A stretch of DNA of 64,000 bases from CAYWWY01 sp964462525 (GTDB taxonomy: Bacteria; Thermotogota; Thermotogae; MWEM01), in the NCBI GenBank assembly GCA_964462525.1, contig CAYWWY010000002.1, positions 186,001 to 250,000 on the forward strand. The letters run 5' to 3'. This document shows positions 51,223 to 60,717 of this stretch, one piece after another (the stretch's first letter is position 1; every line of letters begins with the position of its first letter). Both the position numbers and the translations under genes were made by a program. The notes under the pieces were generated by a model. It saw only the letters and a program-made list of their open reading frames with translations, was not told where the DNA came from and searched no databases.

Positions 51223-53076
51223 ATGATCGACGGTAGAGAAGAACCTTTGGAAATCAGTAACATGGAAGAAGCCCTTGAACATCTGGACAATGGCTTTTTG
51301 GGAAATCCATCTCGAGGAGATCGGATCAGCGTGAAAGTGCTGCAAATTTTGCAAGATGAGCTTCTGGTAGAGGTGGGTGCAAAGAGCGAAGGGATTATCT
51401 CGTCCTCCGAATTGATCCGTCCTGTAGGCGAGTATGCTGTTGGAGATACCATCAATGGAGTTGTTACATATATCAACGAAGAGGAAGGAAGAATCCAGGT
51501 TTCTGAACGCAGCAGAGCTGTTCGGGACGCAATGAAAGCTTTGCAGGAAGCCTACCACAATCAGACGAAAATTGAAGGGACTGTGAAAGAACGCGTCCGA
51601 GGCGGATATACGGTAATGGCCTATGATGTTGTTGAAGCCTTTCTACCCGGTGGACAGTCCATGTTCAAACGGAATGAAGATCCAATCAACCAGAAGATGG
51701 ATTTTGAAGTCATCGACTTTCGCCAACGGCGAAAAAGACAAACGAATATCGTGCTTTCTCGAAAAACCATGTTCCAGGAAGAGATCGCTCAGTTTTTTGA
51801 TTCGATTTCCGCCGGTCAAATGATCGAAGGGGTGGTAGAAAATATCGAAGATTTCGGTGTGTTTTTGAATATTGGCCCCATTTCCGGATTGATCCCCCGA
51901 TCGGAAATTTCCTTTGATCGGGATGTTGACCCCAAGAAACGATTCCGTTCCGGCCAAAACCTGAAAGCAGAAATTCTGAACGTGGATTCAGAAAAACACA
52001 AAGTCACTTTGAGCCTGAAAAGCCTACAAAAAGATCCGTGGGAAGAAATCGACGAAAAGTTTCAACCGGGTCAAATTGTTGAAGGCGAAGTCATCAAAAT
52101 CCTTCCATTTGGATTTGTTGTACGGATCGATTCCGGTATGGAAGGATTGGTTCATGCCTCAGAAATCTTTTGGACCCGAAGAAGACCCGACATTCGATCT
52201 GTTGTTCATGAAGAAGAACGGGTTGAGGTAGAAATCTTATCCATAGACAAAGCCAACAGAAAAATATCATTGAGCCTAAAACGGGTTCGGGGCAATCCGT
52301 GGGAAGATGCAACCGCAAAATTCTCTATCGGCTCTGTATGGGATGGAAAGATTGTGAAAATCCTCTCGACAGGCCTAATTGTTGAACTCGAAGAAGGGAT
52401 CAGCGGGTATGTCCATGTATCGGAAGCTTCCTGGAACTTTCTAGACAGCTTGGAAGAAGCCTTTCGTGTTGATGATCTGGTTCGGGTCCGTGTGCTCGAA
52501 ATCAATCCCGACCAGGAAAAAATTCGTTTAAGCATCCGGAAAGCAATGGAAGATCCGTGGAAAAAGGTTCAGGAGGAGCTTCAAAAGGGAAGCGTCATTC
52601 AAGGGCATGTCCTGCGTGTAACGGAGTCCGGAGCGGTATGTATGCTTGACGTCTATGGGGTCGAAGCCTTTCTTCCCGTTTCCCAAATCTCTACAGAACG
52701 CGTGGAGCGACCGGCGGATGTTCTCGAAGCTGGTGATCCCATTGAGGCGGCCGTTGTCCGTCTGATTATCGAAGAAGATAAAGATCGACGCAATATGGTC
52801 ATTTCCATTAAGCAGTTGAAGCAAGATCAATCGAATCCGTCTGAATCCCATGATGAAGACGATGACTATGATCAGTATCTGAGCCCCGCTGACTCAGAAA
52901 TGAGCCTCGCTGAAATGGTTCAAGAAAAGCAAAAAGAAAAAGAAGCGAAAGAAAAGATCCAGGAGCAAAAGGCGCACGAACGATCGGAAGAAAAACCTTC
53001 GGATCTTGCAAGCGAGTCGGAGCAGGTCTCCGAGGATGATCAACAACCATTGGATCAAACCCAACAACAGGGGTGA
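51223..53076 (+). CDS. rpsA: Ribosomal protein S1 (six S1 domains)
   Basis: A 617-residue protein that binds mRNA and helps initiate translation. Six S1 repeats run from about residue 28 to 545 (examples: IVEGEVIKILPFGFVVRIDSGMEGLVHASEI; VWDGKIVKILSTG). A charged tail of about 60 residues rich in Lys, Glu and Gln follows. The ATG follows AGGAGG. It is co-directional with ispH upstream and der downstream. The shorter Firmicutes YpfD has four repeats. Confidence 0.93.
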   Translation: MIDGREEPLEISNMEEALEHLDNGFLGNPSRGDRISVKVLQILQDELLVEVGAKSEGIISSSELIRPVGEYAVGDTINGVVTYINEEEGRIQVSERSRAVRDAMKALQEAYHNQTKIEGTVKERVRGGYTVMAYDVVEAFLPGGQSMFKRNEDPINQKMDFEVIDFRQRRKRQTNIVLSRKTMFQEEIAQFFDSISAGQMIEGVVENIEDFGVFLNIGPISGLIPRSEISFDRDVDPKKRFRSGQNLKAEILNVDSEKHKVTLSLKSLQKDPWEEIDEKFQPGQIVEGEVIKILPFGFVVRIDSGMEGLVHASEIFWTRRRPDIRSVVHEEERVEVEILSIDKANRKISLSLKRVRGNPWEDATAKFSIGSVWDGKIVKILSTGLIVELEEGISGYVHVSEASWNFLDSLEEAFRVDDLVRVRVLEINPDQEKIRLSIRKAMEDPWKKVQEELQKGSVIQGHVLRVTESGAVCMLDVYGVEAFLPVSQISTERVERPADVLEAGDPIEAAVVRLIIEEDKDRRNMVISIKQLKQDQSNPSESHDEDDDYDQYLSPADSEMSLAEMVQEKQKEKEAKEKIQEQKAHERSEEKPSDLASESEQVSEDDQQPLDQTQQQG

Positions 53077-53081
53077 ACTTT

Positions 53082-54443
53082 TTGTTTACCGTAATGATCG
53101 TTGGAAAACCCAATGTGGGGAAATCAAGTCTGTTCAACAAACTCATTCGAAAGAACAAGGCCATTACGGATGATACCCCAGGAGTGACTCGAGACGCAGT
53201 TTATGGTGAAGCGATCATTGATGGTGCAGAGGTTCGTTTTGTCGATACCTGTGGTTTGTTCTCCCGACCTCAAGGGGAGATTGAATCCAAGATGCGCCAG
53301 AGAACGATTGAAATTCTCGATCAAGCCGATTTGCTTTTGTTTGTGGTTAGCGCGCAAGACCTACCCACCCAGGAAGACCACGACTATGCCGAGATTATTC
53401 GCAAGGGTGGGTATTCTTATCTTTTCGTAGCCAATAAATCGGAAAGCACTAAAAAAACGGAACCGAATCGATCGGTACTGTACGAGTTGGGAATGGGAGA
53501 GCCAATAATGATCTCCGCAGCCCATAATATGGGTTTGCAGGATCTAAGAGACCAAATTTCCGAGATCATCTTGGATCGCAAAGAAGAGGCCGTACAATCA
53601 GATAGTGCTTTAGCTTCTGTTCCCAATCCTTCCAACCCTTGCATCAAAGTTGCAATTGTGGGCAAGCCGAACTCCGGAAAATCTTCAATGTTCAACGCAA
53701 TCATCGGGAAAGACCGCGCACTGGTTACATCCATACCGGGAACTACGAGAGACTCCATTGATGATCTCGTCCGCTGGCAAGGAAAAGAAGTTCTTTTTAT
53801 CGATACGGCAGGCATGAGACGCCGTTCTCGAGTCGAGAAGTACACAATCGAAAGCTATAGTTTTCTCAGGGCCCAGAAAGCAATTCAACGAGCCGATGTG
53901 TGTATATTGGTCATCGATTTTTTAGAAGGCATTACTGACCAGGACCTGAAAATTGCTGGCATCATCGAAAACGCGGGGAAAGCAAGCATTATTACGATCA
54001 ACAAAATGGATCTATCCGACACCATTCCTCATCCTAGCTTGAAAACCATGGAGAAGATGGTGCAACAGCGGTTTCACTTCATCGACTACAGCTTGATTTC
54101 GTTCGTTTCCGCATTGAAAAAACGAGGACTCGATCAACTTTTCTCGCAGATTGAAGAAGCCCATCAATCGTTTCAATCCTCCTTTTCAACAGGAGCAATC
54201 AACTCAGCATTAGAAAAGGTAAAGACGATTGCTCCACCCCCCCGTAGCGGGAAAAAATTCCTTAAATTATACTACGCAACCCAAGTATCGGTAGGACCAC
54301 CGATTATTTCGATCTATGTTAACGATCCATCCGAGATCCCTGACACATATAAAAAAACCTTAAAAAGAGGGCTTCGCAAGTACCTTTCGATGGGTTTGGG
54401 ATCCCCTCTTTTCTTGAAGTTTTTAGCTCGGAGGCCAATATGA
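53082..54443 (+). CDS. der: Ribosome-associated GTPase Der (EngA)
   Basis: A double-GTPase factor for 50S assembly, 453 residues. The first G domain has GKPNVGKSS, DTCGLF and NKSE (Glu replaces the usual Asp of NKxD). The second has GKPNSGKSS, DTAGMRRR and NKMD. A C-terminal KH-like domain follows, including KKFLKLYYATQ. TTG 53082 lies 7 bases after AGGGGTG. I recall the same Glu in Thermotoga Der. It overlaps plsY by four bases. Confidence 0.93.
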   Translation: MFTVMIVGKPNVGKSSLFNKLIRKNKAITDDTPGVTRDAVYGEAIIDGAEVRFVDTCGLFSRPQGEIESKMRQRTIEILDQADLLLFVVSAQDLPTQEDHDYAEIIRKGGYSYLFVANKSESTKKTEPNRSVLYELGMGEPIMISAAHNMGLQDLRDQISEIILDRKEEAVQSDSALASVPNPSNPCIKVAIVGKPNSGKSSMFNAIIGKDRALVTSIPGTTRDSIDDLVRWQGKEVLFIDTAGMRRRSRVEKYTIESYSFLRAQKAIQRADVCILVIDFLEGITDQDLKIAGIIENAGKASIITINKMDLSDTIPHPSLKTMEKMVQQRFHFIDYSLISFVSALKKRGLDQLFSQIEEAHQSFQSSFSTGAINSALEKVKTIAPPPRSGKKFLKLYYATQVSVGPPIISIYVNDPSEIPDTYKKTLKRGLRKYLSMGLGSPLFLKFLARRPI

Positions 54444-55042
54444 CTGAAGTGATTTGGACAGTAATCATGTATATCTGTGGTTCGATCCCATTCAGCTTTA
54501 TTATCCCGTATTGGGTAAAAGGAGTGGATGTCCGGAAGGTTGGCAGCGGAAATGTTGGAGCAACGAATGCCTTCCGAGTTTCTGGTTGGAAAGTCGCGAT
54601 CATGTGTATTGTCATGGATTGTTGCAAAGTCCTTGTTCCATTGGTTATCCTGCAACTTGCGTTCCATCCCGAAAAACCATTATTGTTTGCCTCTTCGATT
54701 GCCGGTGTCGTTGGCCATGACTTTTCCATCTTTCTTCGATTTCGATCGGGCAAAGGGGTCGCTTCTACAATGGGGGTATTCTTTGCGCTCAACCCGATTG
54801 CAGGTTCGATTTTTTTGGGTAGCTCTTTGCTGCTCTTCGCAAAAACCCGCTTGGTCTCTCTTTCCACGATGAGCGGTATGGTATTGGCAACGATTTCTTC
54901 TCTATTCCTTTTCTCTGATCTCTCCTACTTTTTCCTGTTCTTGGGTTTGACCTTGCTCTCAATATTCCGGCACAAAAAAAACATCCAACGTCTGATTAAA
55001 GGAGAGGAAAAAAGACTGACAGAAAAGAAAAAGAATCCATAA
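54440..55042 (+). CDS. plsY: Acyl-phosphate:glycerol-3-phosphate acyltransferase
   Basis: It transfers an acyl group from acyl phosphate to glycerol-3-phosphate for phospholipids. The 200-residue membrane protein has five to six helices and the motifs GSIPFSFI, KVGSGNVGATNAFRV and GHDFSIFLRFRSGKGVA. It overlaps der (ATGA), the pairing seen in Thermotoga and Firmicutes. PlsX is not in the window. Confidence 0.94.
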   Translation: MTEVIWTVIMYICGSIPFSFIIPYWVKGVDVRKVGSGNVGATNAFRVSGWKVAIMCIVMDCCKVLVPLVILQLAFHPEKPLLFASSIAGVVGHDFSIFLRFRSGKGVASTMGVFFALNPIAGSIFLGSSLLLFAKTRLVSLSTMSGMVLATISSLFLFSDLSYFFLFLGLTLLSIFRHKKNIQRLIKGEEKRLTEKKKNP

Positions 55043-55054
55043 ATAGAGGTGTCC

Positions 55055-57196
55055 ATGATTACCGTCTCAGCTGGCAAACCCCATATCCTTGGACCCACAG
55101 TTCATTCAAATGGAACGAATTTTGCCCTTTTTTCTCGGCATGCAAAAGGGATGATCCTCGAGCTCTATGATTCCTACTATGATGATCGGCCTTCCCACCG
55201 ATTCGAAATGGATCCACAAATCAATCGCACTGGGGATATTTGGCACATATTCTTAGCCGGGGTGGGTCATGGCCAGTGTTATGGATATCGAGCCATCGGA
55301 CCGTACAATCCCCTTGACGGTCATCGATTCAATCCCAACAAGCTGTTGGTAGATCCATATGCCCAAGCCATCTCAGGAGCATTCAATTGGGATGAAGACC
55401 ATGCCTATGGGTACGATCGAAATGACCCGCTTGGTGACCTATCCTTTTCTCAGTTGGATTCAGCCAGAAGCCCGGCGAAAGGAATCGTAATCAATTCGGG
55501 CGAATATGATTGGGGCAAAGATCGCCCGATACGGATCCCTATGAAAGATACCATTATCTATGAATTGCACGTCCGATTTTTCACTATTTCCCAAACGGCT
55601 CAAGTATCCTGTCCCGGCACCTTTATGGGGATTGAAGAAAAATTGAATTACCTCAAACAGTTGGGCATAACATCCATCGAACTGATGCCCATCTTTGAGT
55701 TTAACCCAAACGCAAACACCCACTTTAACCCCGTCACCAGTGAGCGCTTGAAGAACATGTGGGGATACGACCCGTTGAACTTTTTTTCCGTTGAAGGGTC
55801 TTTTACCCGTGGACTGCAGCTAGGAGATCAGGTTGTCCAGTTCCGCGATTTTGTGAAAACAGTGCACTCCAACGGGTTGGAAGTCCTTTTGGATGTGGTG
55901 TACAATCACACAGGCGAAGGCGCCCAAGACGGACCAACACTCAGTTTCAAAGGATTTGACAACAGCATCTATTATATGCTTGATCCAAACAACAAACGGT
56001 ACTACCTAAACTATTCCGGATGCGGAAATACCCTAAACTGCAATCACCCCGTTCTCAAACAGATGATCCTTGATTCGCTTCGGTACTGGGTCACAGAAAT
56101 GCATGTGGATGGGTTCCGTTTTGATTTGGCCTCAGTTTTGGGTCGAGCGCCTAACGGGAAATGGATCGGAGACCTGTCTTTGCTGAAAGACATCGCGGAA
56201 GACCCAATCATCGCGGGATCCAAGTTAATCGCCGAGGGATGGGATGCTGGCGGGGGGTACTATGTTGGGGATTTCCCAAGCGGTTGGTCGGAATGGAACG
56301 GGAAGTTCCGCGATGTAGCTCGGAAGTTCTTTCATGGATATGAGGGATTGGTTCCCGAGCTGGCGACAAGAATCGCGGGGAGCAGCGATCTATACGACAA
56401 ACCCGGGAGAAAACCGTTTGATAGCATCAACTTCGTGACTGCACATGATGGATTTACGATGTGGGACCTTGTGTCCTATTCGCGGAAACACAACCTCATG
56501 AACGGAGAAAATAATCAAGATGGGTCCAGCGACAATTTTTCCTGCAACCATGGACATGAGGGAGAAACAGACGATCCTTCGATCGTTCGGCTTCGAAAAC
56601 AACAGATGAAGAATTTTTTTACGTTGCTCATGGTTTCTCAAGGGACACCGATGATCTTAATGGGCGACGAGTTTGCTCGGACGCAACTGGGGAACAACAA
56701 TGCTTATTGTCACGACAATGAGTTGACTTGGTTAGATTGGTCCAGAAAAGATCAGTTTTCGGATATCCACGGCTTTGTCCAAAAAGCCATTGCCTTTCGA
56801 AAACGCCATAACTGCCTTCGAAGAGAGCACTTTTTTACCGGAAAGAAAATTTCTCACTCTGTTCGAGATATTACCTGGCATGGCATAAAACCCGGAAAGC
56901 CTGATTGGAGTCATCCATCCCACACTCTTGCGTTCGTGATCAGTGGTGAGGATTTGGAGTCCTATCTTGATCCCGATGATGATATCTATTGTGCGATCAA
57001 TGCCTATGATCATGCCTTGGCCTTTGAAGTCCCTGCGTACCAAGGGAAGAGGTGGGTCAAGGTGATCGACACTTTCCTCGAAGGCGAAAAAAGTTGCTAT
57101 GAGGATGAAGCGCAAGCCCCAGTTGTAAAGCAGAGCATCCTCCTACATCCCAAAACAATGGCGGTACTGGTATCGAAAAGGGGAGAAAGCACATGA
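55055..57196 (+). CDS. glgX: Glycogen debranching enzyme (isoamylase-type)
   Basis: A GH13 alpha-1,6-glucosidase that cuts glycogen branches, 713 residues. N-terminal CBM48-like region (about 1-140), then the catalytic barrel: nucleophile Asp in FRFDLASVLGRA, acid/base Glu in IAEGWDAGG and the third Asp in TAHDGFTMWD. The GNTLNCNHP stretch is typical of the GlgX group. ATG 55055 is 4 bases after GAGGTG. It overlaps the glycosyltransferase gene by four bases. Confidence 0.94.
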   Translation: MITVSAGKPHILGPTVHSNGTNFALFSRHAKGMILELYDSYYDDRPSHRFEMDPQINRTGDIWHIFLAGVGHGQCYGYRAIGPYNPLDGHRFNPNKLLVDPYAQAISGAFNWDEDHAYGYDRNDPLGDLSFSQLDSARSPAKGIVINSGEYDWGKDRPIRIPMKDTIIYELHVRFFTISQTAQVSCPGTFMGIEEKLNYLKQLGITSIELMPIFEFNPNANTHFNPVTSERLKNMWGYDPLNFFSVEGSFTRGLQLGDQVVQFRDFVKTVHSNGLEVLLDVVYNHTGEGAQDGPTLSFKGFDNSIYYMLDPNNKRYYLNYSGCGNTLNCNHPVLKQMILDSLRYWVTEMHVDGFRFDLASVLGRAPNGKWIGDLSLLKDIAEDPIIAGSKLIAEGWDAGGGYYVGDFPSGWSEWNGKFRDVARKFFHGYEGLVPELATRIAGSSDLYDKPGRKPFDSINFVTAHDGFTMWDLVSYSRKHNLMNGENNQDGSSDNFSCNHGHEGETDDPSIVRLRKQQMKNFFTLLMVSQGTPMILMGDEFARTQLGNNNAYCHDNELTWLDWSRKDQFSDIHGFVQKAIAFRKRHNCLRREHFFTGKKISHSVRDITWHGIKPGKPDWSHPSHTLAFVISGEDLESYLDPDDDIYCAINAYDHALAFEVPAYQGKRWVKVIDTFLEGEKSCYEDEAQAPVVKQSILLHPKTMAVLVSKRGEST

Positions 57197-58224
57197 AGAA
57201 GCTGTACATCCGTTCTGTTTCTGGAAAAGTGAAAGGCCAAGGAGTGGATTCCGCCTTTCTCGAGCACAGAAAGCTCATGCAACAATCTCAAAAGATTCAG
57301 GTCGTACTCGAACCAAAAGACCATTGGGATATTCTTCACATTCACACCTTCGATCCAGGCTCCTATTTCCTGATGAGAAAGGCAAAACGAAAAAAGAAGA
57401 AGGTCGTAGTTTCCTGTCATGTTATGCCCGATTCGCTGGTTGGCAGTTTGAAGATCCCTCGTTGGGTCATGCCATTCCTGGTGCGATATATGATCCATTT
57501 CTATAACAAAGCCGATCGATTGGTGGTTGTCAATCCTTTTTACAAAGAAACCTTGACAAAAGCCGGTTTGCGCAAAGAAAAAGTTTCTTATGTTCCCAAT
57601 TACGTTTCTGGAGAAACATTCCGACCCCTTGCGCCCGACGAGAAAACTCACTTGCGAACCAAAATGGGGATAAAGGAAACGGATTTTCTGATTGTCGGAG
57701 CAGGGCAAGTACAAAAGCGCAAGGGCATCGACGATTTTGTTCGAACAGCCTTGCTTTTGCCTCAATATCAGTTTGTTTGGGTTGGAGGGTTCTCTTTTGG
57801 AAAACTTACCGATGGCTATGAGCAATATGCGAAAATCATGGATAATCCTCCCCCCAATCTCCGGTTTACTGGGATCGTAGACCGTTCCGAAGTGGCGCGA
57901 TATTTTCAAGCCGCAGACGTATTGTTCCTGCCCTCTTATCAAGAACTCTTCCCGATGACTGTCCTAGAAGCGGCCAATTGTCATCTCCCTTTGCTGCTTA
58001 GGAATATCGAGCTCTATCAGGAAATCCTTTCAGAACACTATCTGTTTGGCGATTCATCGGAAGAATTTGCGGAGCAACTTCGCCGGATCCAAGAAGACAC
58101 GAATCTTCGAGAAGCCTTTCAAACCCATTCCAGAGAACTCAGCATCATCTATTCTGGGGTAAACGTAATGAAACAATGGGAAGAACTATATCTACATGAC
58201 AAAATCTGGTATAATAATGATTGA
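57193..58224 (+). CDS. GT4-family glycosyltransferase
   Basis: A 343-residue GT-B enzyme. The donor domain contains GAGQVQKRKGIDDFVRTA and the EX7E-type motif PSYQELFPMTVLEAANC. The acceptor half starts MKKLYIRSVSGKVKGQGVDS and includes SCHVMPDSLVG. Coupled to glgX, it could build a glycolipid or glycan; similar short GT4 proteins synthesise glucosyl-diacylglycerols in low-G+C bacteria. The substrate is not identified. Confidence 0.8.
   Translation: MKKLYIRSVSGKVKGQGVDSAFLEHRKLMQQSQKIQVVLEPKDHWDILHIHTFDPGSYFLMRKAKRKKKKVVVSCHVMPDSLVGSLKIPRWVMPFLVRYMIHFYNKADRLVVVNPFYKETLTKAGLRKEKVSYVPNYVSGETFRPLAPDEKTHLRTKMGIKETDFLIVGAGQVQKRKGIDDFVRTALLLPQYQFVWVGGFSFGKLTDGYEQYAKIMDNPPPNLRFTGIVDRSEVARYFQAADVLFLPSYQELFPMTVLEAANCHLPLLLRNIELYQEILSEHYLFGDSSEEFAEQLRRIQEDTNLREAFQTHSRELSIIYSGVNVMKQWEELYLHDKIWYNND
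58207..58215 (+). promoter_or_regulatory. Extended -10 promoter before the acetyltransferase gene
   Basis: TGGTATAAT overlaps the end of the glycosyltransferase gene, 42 bases before ATG 58257. No strong -35 box is visible. Confidence 0.5.
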
Positions 58225-58256
58225 TAAATCGGGGCATAGATAGCGGAGGTGCCGGC

Positions 58257-59225
58257 ATGGACGTCAGGAATCCTAGGCAAGAAGAGATGCGGGAAGTGTT
58301 TGGTTTGATCAACAACACATTCCGAAAAGACCTGGATCCCACAATGGAAATTGAGTTTCCTTTATTGTTTTCTGATCAGAACCTACCCCATATCTTTATT
58401 GCAAAAGACTCTGGGCAAATTGTCTCCCATGTTGCTGCGTATGTAACGGATCTTTTGATTCCTGGCTTAAAAATCCGCACGGGTTTTCTCGGCGCGGTCG
58501 CCACGCATCCAGATTTTCGGGAAAAAGGGCATGCCTCCAAAGTTTTGGAAGCATTGGAAGACCAACTGATCCGGGAAAGTGTGGAGATGATCCTTATTTC
58601 GGGGAATCGAAATTTGTACCTTCGACGAGGATTTCGGGAAATGGGGAAATCAATGTTCTTTGAAATCGCAGGGGAAGAAGAGGAAGGATTGATCCCGGTT
58701 GAAATTGAACCCTTAACCCCAGACCTCTTTCAAGAAGTGTGTCATTTGTATTGGGCGGAAGATGTACGCTTCCGGAGAACCGAAACCGACTTTTCCACCC
58801 TCCTTCAGGTGCACGAACAGTTGCTTCAAGAAGGACCCAAATCTCTCGAGAAAGCGCAGATCGGACCAACTTATCTGGTCAAGGCCTTCGGAATTTACCG
58901 CGGGTATTTTACCTTCAAAGCGGATCAAAGCAGGATTATCGAGTATGCGGGGAGTCGTATCAGTTTGCTTTCCGGTATGGAAAAACTGGTGCGGGATGGC
59001 CACCCTTCCTTCCAGCTCATCATTCCCGAGAGCGACTTGGAGTTTTTGAATATGCTCATTTTCAACCACTACAGTTCCACGACATCCACCTATTTCCCCC
59101 CCAACCATACGGTGAAAATCGTGAATTCCGAGTCTCTATATGAACGGCTGGGTATCATGGAAGACACAAGACTTACGCAATTTGCGCTTCCTCCGATGCC
59201 GCTACCGGGTTTCAATTTTGTCTAA
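58257..59225 (+). CDS. GNAT-family acetyltransferase
   Basis: A 322-residue protein with a GNAT domain in the first half: GFLGAVATHPDFREKGHASKVLEALE carries the acetyl-CoA-binding RxxGxA-type loop (REKGHA), followed by LISGNRNLYLRRGF. The second half resembles the sterol-carrier-like C-terminal domain of Eis-type and similar enzymes, but this is a weak impression. ATG 58257 is 6 bases after GGAGGTG. The substrate is unknown. Confidence 0.75.
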   Translation: MDVRNPRQEEMREVFGLINNTFRKDLDPTMEIEFPLLFSDQNLPHIFIAKDSGQIVSHVAAYVTDLLIPGLKIRTGFLGAVATHPDFREKGHASKVLEALEDQLIRESVEMILISGNRNLYLRRGFREMGKSMFFEIAGEEEEGLIPVEIEPLTPDLFQEVCHLYWAEDVRFRRTETDFSTLLQVHEQLLQEGPKSLEKAQIGPTYLVKAFGIYRGYFTFKADQSRIIEYAGSRISLLSGMEKLVRDGHPSFQLIIPESDLEFLNMLIFNHYSSTTSTYFPPNHTVKIVNSESLYERLGIMEDTRLTQFALPPMPLPGFNFV

Positions 59226-59325
59226 ATTGCTTGTTTAATGATCATTGAGACTTGTCCTTGTATCGAGCACTTGTCCTCGTCGATCATAAAAATATAGGTT
59301 CAAAAAACGAACATAAGGAGGGATT

Positions 59326-59748
59326 ATGATGAAGAAAAGGCACGGTACACGAACCATGGTTCTTTTGGGGTTGGTTGCCATCCTCGTCTTGGTGTGTGCG
59401 CTCAACCTTGGTTGCCAACGAAGAGATCGGCGCCCTGTACCTCCCGCACCTGAACTTGTCGCTCCTGCGAACGGATCAACCAATATTACGCTCCGTCCTA
59501 CCTTTTCGTGGGTAGGGGGAACTCCCACGGAATTTTACCAACTGTACATCAGCGAGCAAACTGACCCTGTCTTGTATGTGCTAAATGGCCAACCGATCGT
59601 GATTACAGAAGAGGCCTATACGCTCACGGTCGATTTGCAGCCCAATACGACCTATTATTGGCTGGTCATGGCGTGTTTGGAGTATCCGACCGGGCACATC
59701 GCCTCGACCCACAGCGAAGTGAAGAGTTTTACGACAGGGGCTCTGTAA
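59326..59748 (+). CDS. Small lipoprotein with a fibronectin-III-like domain
   Basis: A 140-residue exported protein. It has an N-terminal signal with a lipobox-like end (LNLGC at about residues 25-29). A fibronectin type III-like domain with the common PELVAPANGSTNITLRPTFSWVGG opening and NTTYYWLVMA follows. Such domains mediate protein or polysaccharide binding at the cell surface. ATG 59326 follows AAGGAGGG; an ATG three bases later is possible. It ends 7 bases before the convergent sugar transferase gene, with no clear terminator between. Confidence 0.7.
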   Translation: MMKKRHGTRTMVLLGLVAILVLVCALNLGCQRRDRRPVPPAPELVAPANGSTNITLRPTFSWVGGTPTEFYQLYISEQTDPVLYVLNGQPIVITEEAYTLTVDLQPNTTYYWLVMACLEYPTGHIASTHSEVKSFTTGAL

Positions 59749-59755
59749 TCCCGGG

Positions 59756-60700
59756 TTATTTTCCTCTCATTCCAAGCATCGTGATAATCGTCTTTATGAG
59801 AATCAACGCGCTCAAACGGGCATTTCGATTTTTGATGGAATACAGATCATATTCCGTCTTTCGTTTATATTCATCTAGTGTTGTCGTGTGTTTGTAAGAA
59901 ACCTGAGCCCAACCGGTAATTCCCGGTTTGACACGGAACCGATATTGGTAAAAGGGAATCTGCTCGACACACATTTGATGATAATAAACCATCTCTGGCC
60001 GCGGTCCGATGAATGCCATTTTCCCCGTTAGGACATTCCAAAACTGAGGAATTTCATCGATTCGCGTTTTTCGGATCCACCTTCCAAAAGCATTCGACCG
60101 TGATGAGATAGCACAGTTAGGATCTTCCGATTCAGCTGGACTGTTGGGTGTGGTTAAGCTTCGAAATTTGTAGAAAGTAAAGAGCTCTCCGAATACGCCT
60201 GCTCTTTTTTGGGCAAAGATAACGGGTCTTCCGGATGTCAACAAAATGCCCAATGCAATCCCAAGAATTAACGGGGAAAGAAAAACAAGAGCGAAAAAAG
60301 AAATACCCACGTCAAAAACCCTCTCGATCCGAGAGGGTTTTTTTTGACACAAGACCACATCATAATAGTCTCGAAACTGATCGATCAGATCCAAAGGGAT
60401 CCGGCGCAATCTTCTTTCAACCAAATTGGGAAGGTATTCGATTTTCACTCCGGCTTTCCTGGCTTGATCGATTTCCTGTTCCACTGAACGCCCAAGCCGA
60501 GGATCTGCGATTAACAAGATATCCGGTCTCTCCCGAGGAGATTGGATCGCTTCCAATAGAATATGGGCTGAAGGATTCATGTACTGCTGGATTACCATTG
60601 GGTTGTGATCCTTTTGCAGCATCTCTTGGACCATACTGCCTACTTGCTCTTGTTTGCCAATAACGATAATCCTTTCTTGCTTTTTTTTCTTTTTCTTCAT
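59756..60700 (-). CDS. Polyisoprenyl-phosphate sugar-1-phosphate transferase
   Basis: A priming transferase of the bacterial sugar transferase family (WcaJ/CpsE type) that loads the first sugar phosphate onto undecaprenyl phosphate for polysaccharide synthesis. The 314-residue protein has an N-terminal nucleotide-binding-like regulatory region (1-130) and one hydrophobic reentrant helix (about 145-175). Catalytic motifs QKRAGVFGELFTFYKFRSL, DEIPQFWNVLTGKMAFIGPRPE and GITGWAQVSYK follow. ATG 60700 is placed 6-7 bases after GGGGTG; GTG 60709 is an alternative. A terminator-like hairpin lies inside (60315-60345). Confidence 0.88.
   Translation of the reverse strand: MKKKKKKQERIIVIGKQEQVGSMVQEMLQKDHNPMVIQQYMNPSAHILLEAIQSPRERPDILLIADPRLGRSVEQEIDQARKAGVKIEYLPNLVERRLRRIPLDLIDQFRDYYDVVLCQKKPSRIERVFDVGISFFALVFLSPLILGIALGILLTSGRPVIFAQKRAGVFGELFTFYKFRSLTTPNSPAESEDPNCAISSRSNAFGRWIRKTRIDEIPQFWNVLTGKMAFIGPRPEMVYYHQMCVEQIPFYQYRFRVKPGITGWAQVSYKHTTTLDEYKRKTEYDLYSIKNRNARLSALILIKTIITMLGMRGK
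60315..60345. terminator. Bidirectional terminator-like hairpin inside the sugar transferase gene
   Basis: CCCTCTC (60319-60325) and GAGAGGG (60331-60337) form a 7-bp stem with GATCC as loop, flanked by AAAA and eight T. On the plus strand it is a strong intrinsic terminator (antisense to the gene); on the minus strand it is followed by five T. It encodes the linker between the regulatory and catalytic domains (PSRIERV). Confidence 0.6.
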
Positions 60701-60717
60701 ACCCGACACCCCGGTGA

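Noticed and set aside
59250..59283. Two copies of ACTTGTCCTYGT before the lipoprotein gene
   Set aside because: Only two short imperfect copies about 20 bases apart; too weak to call an operator.
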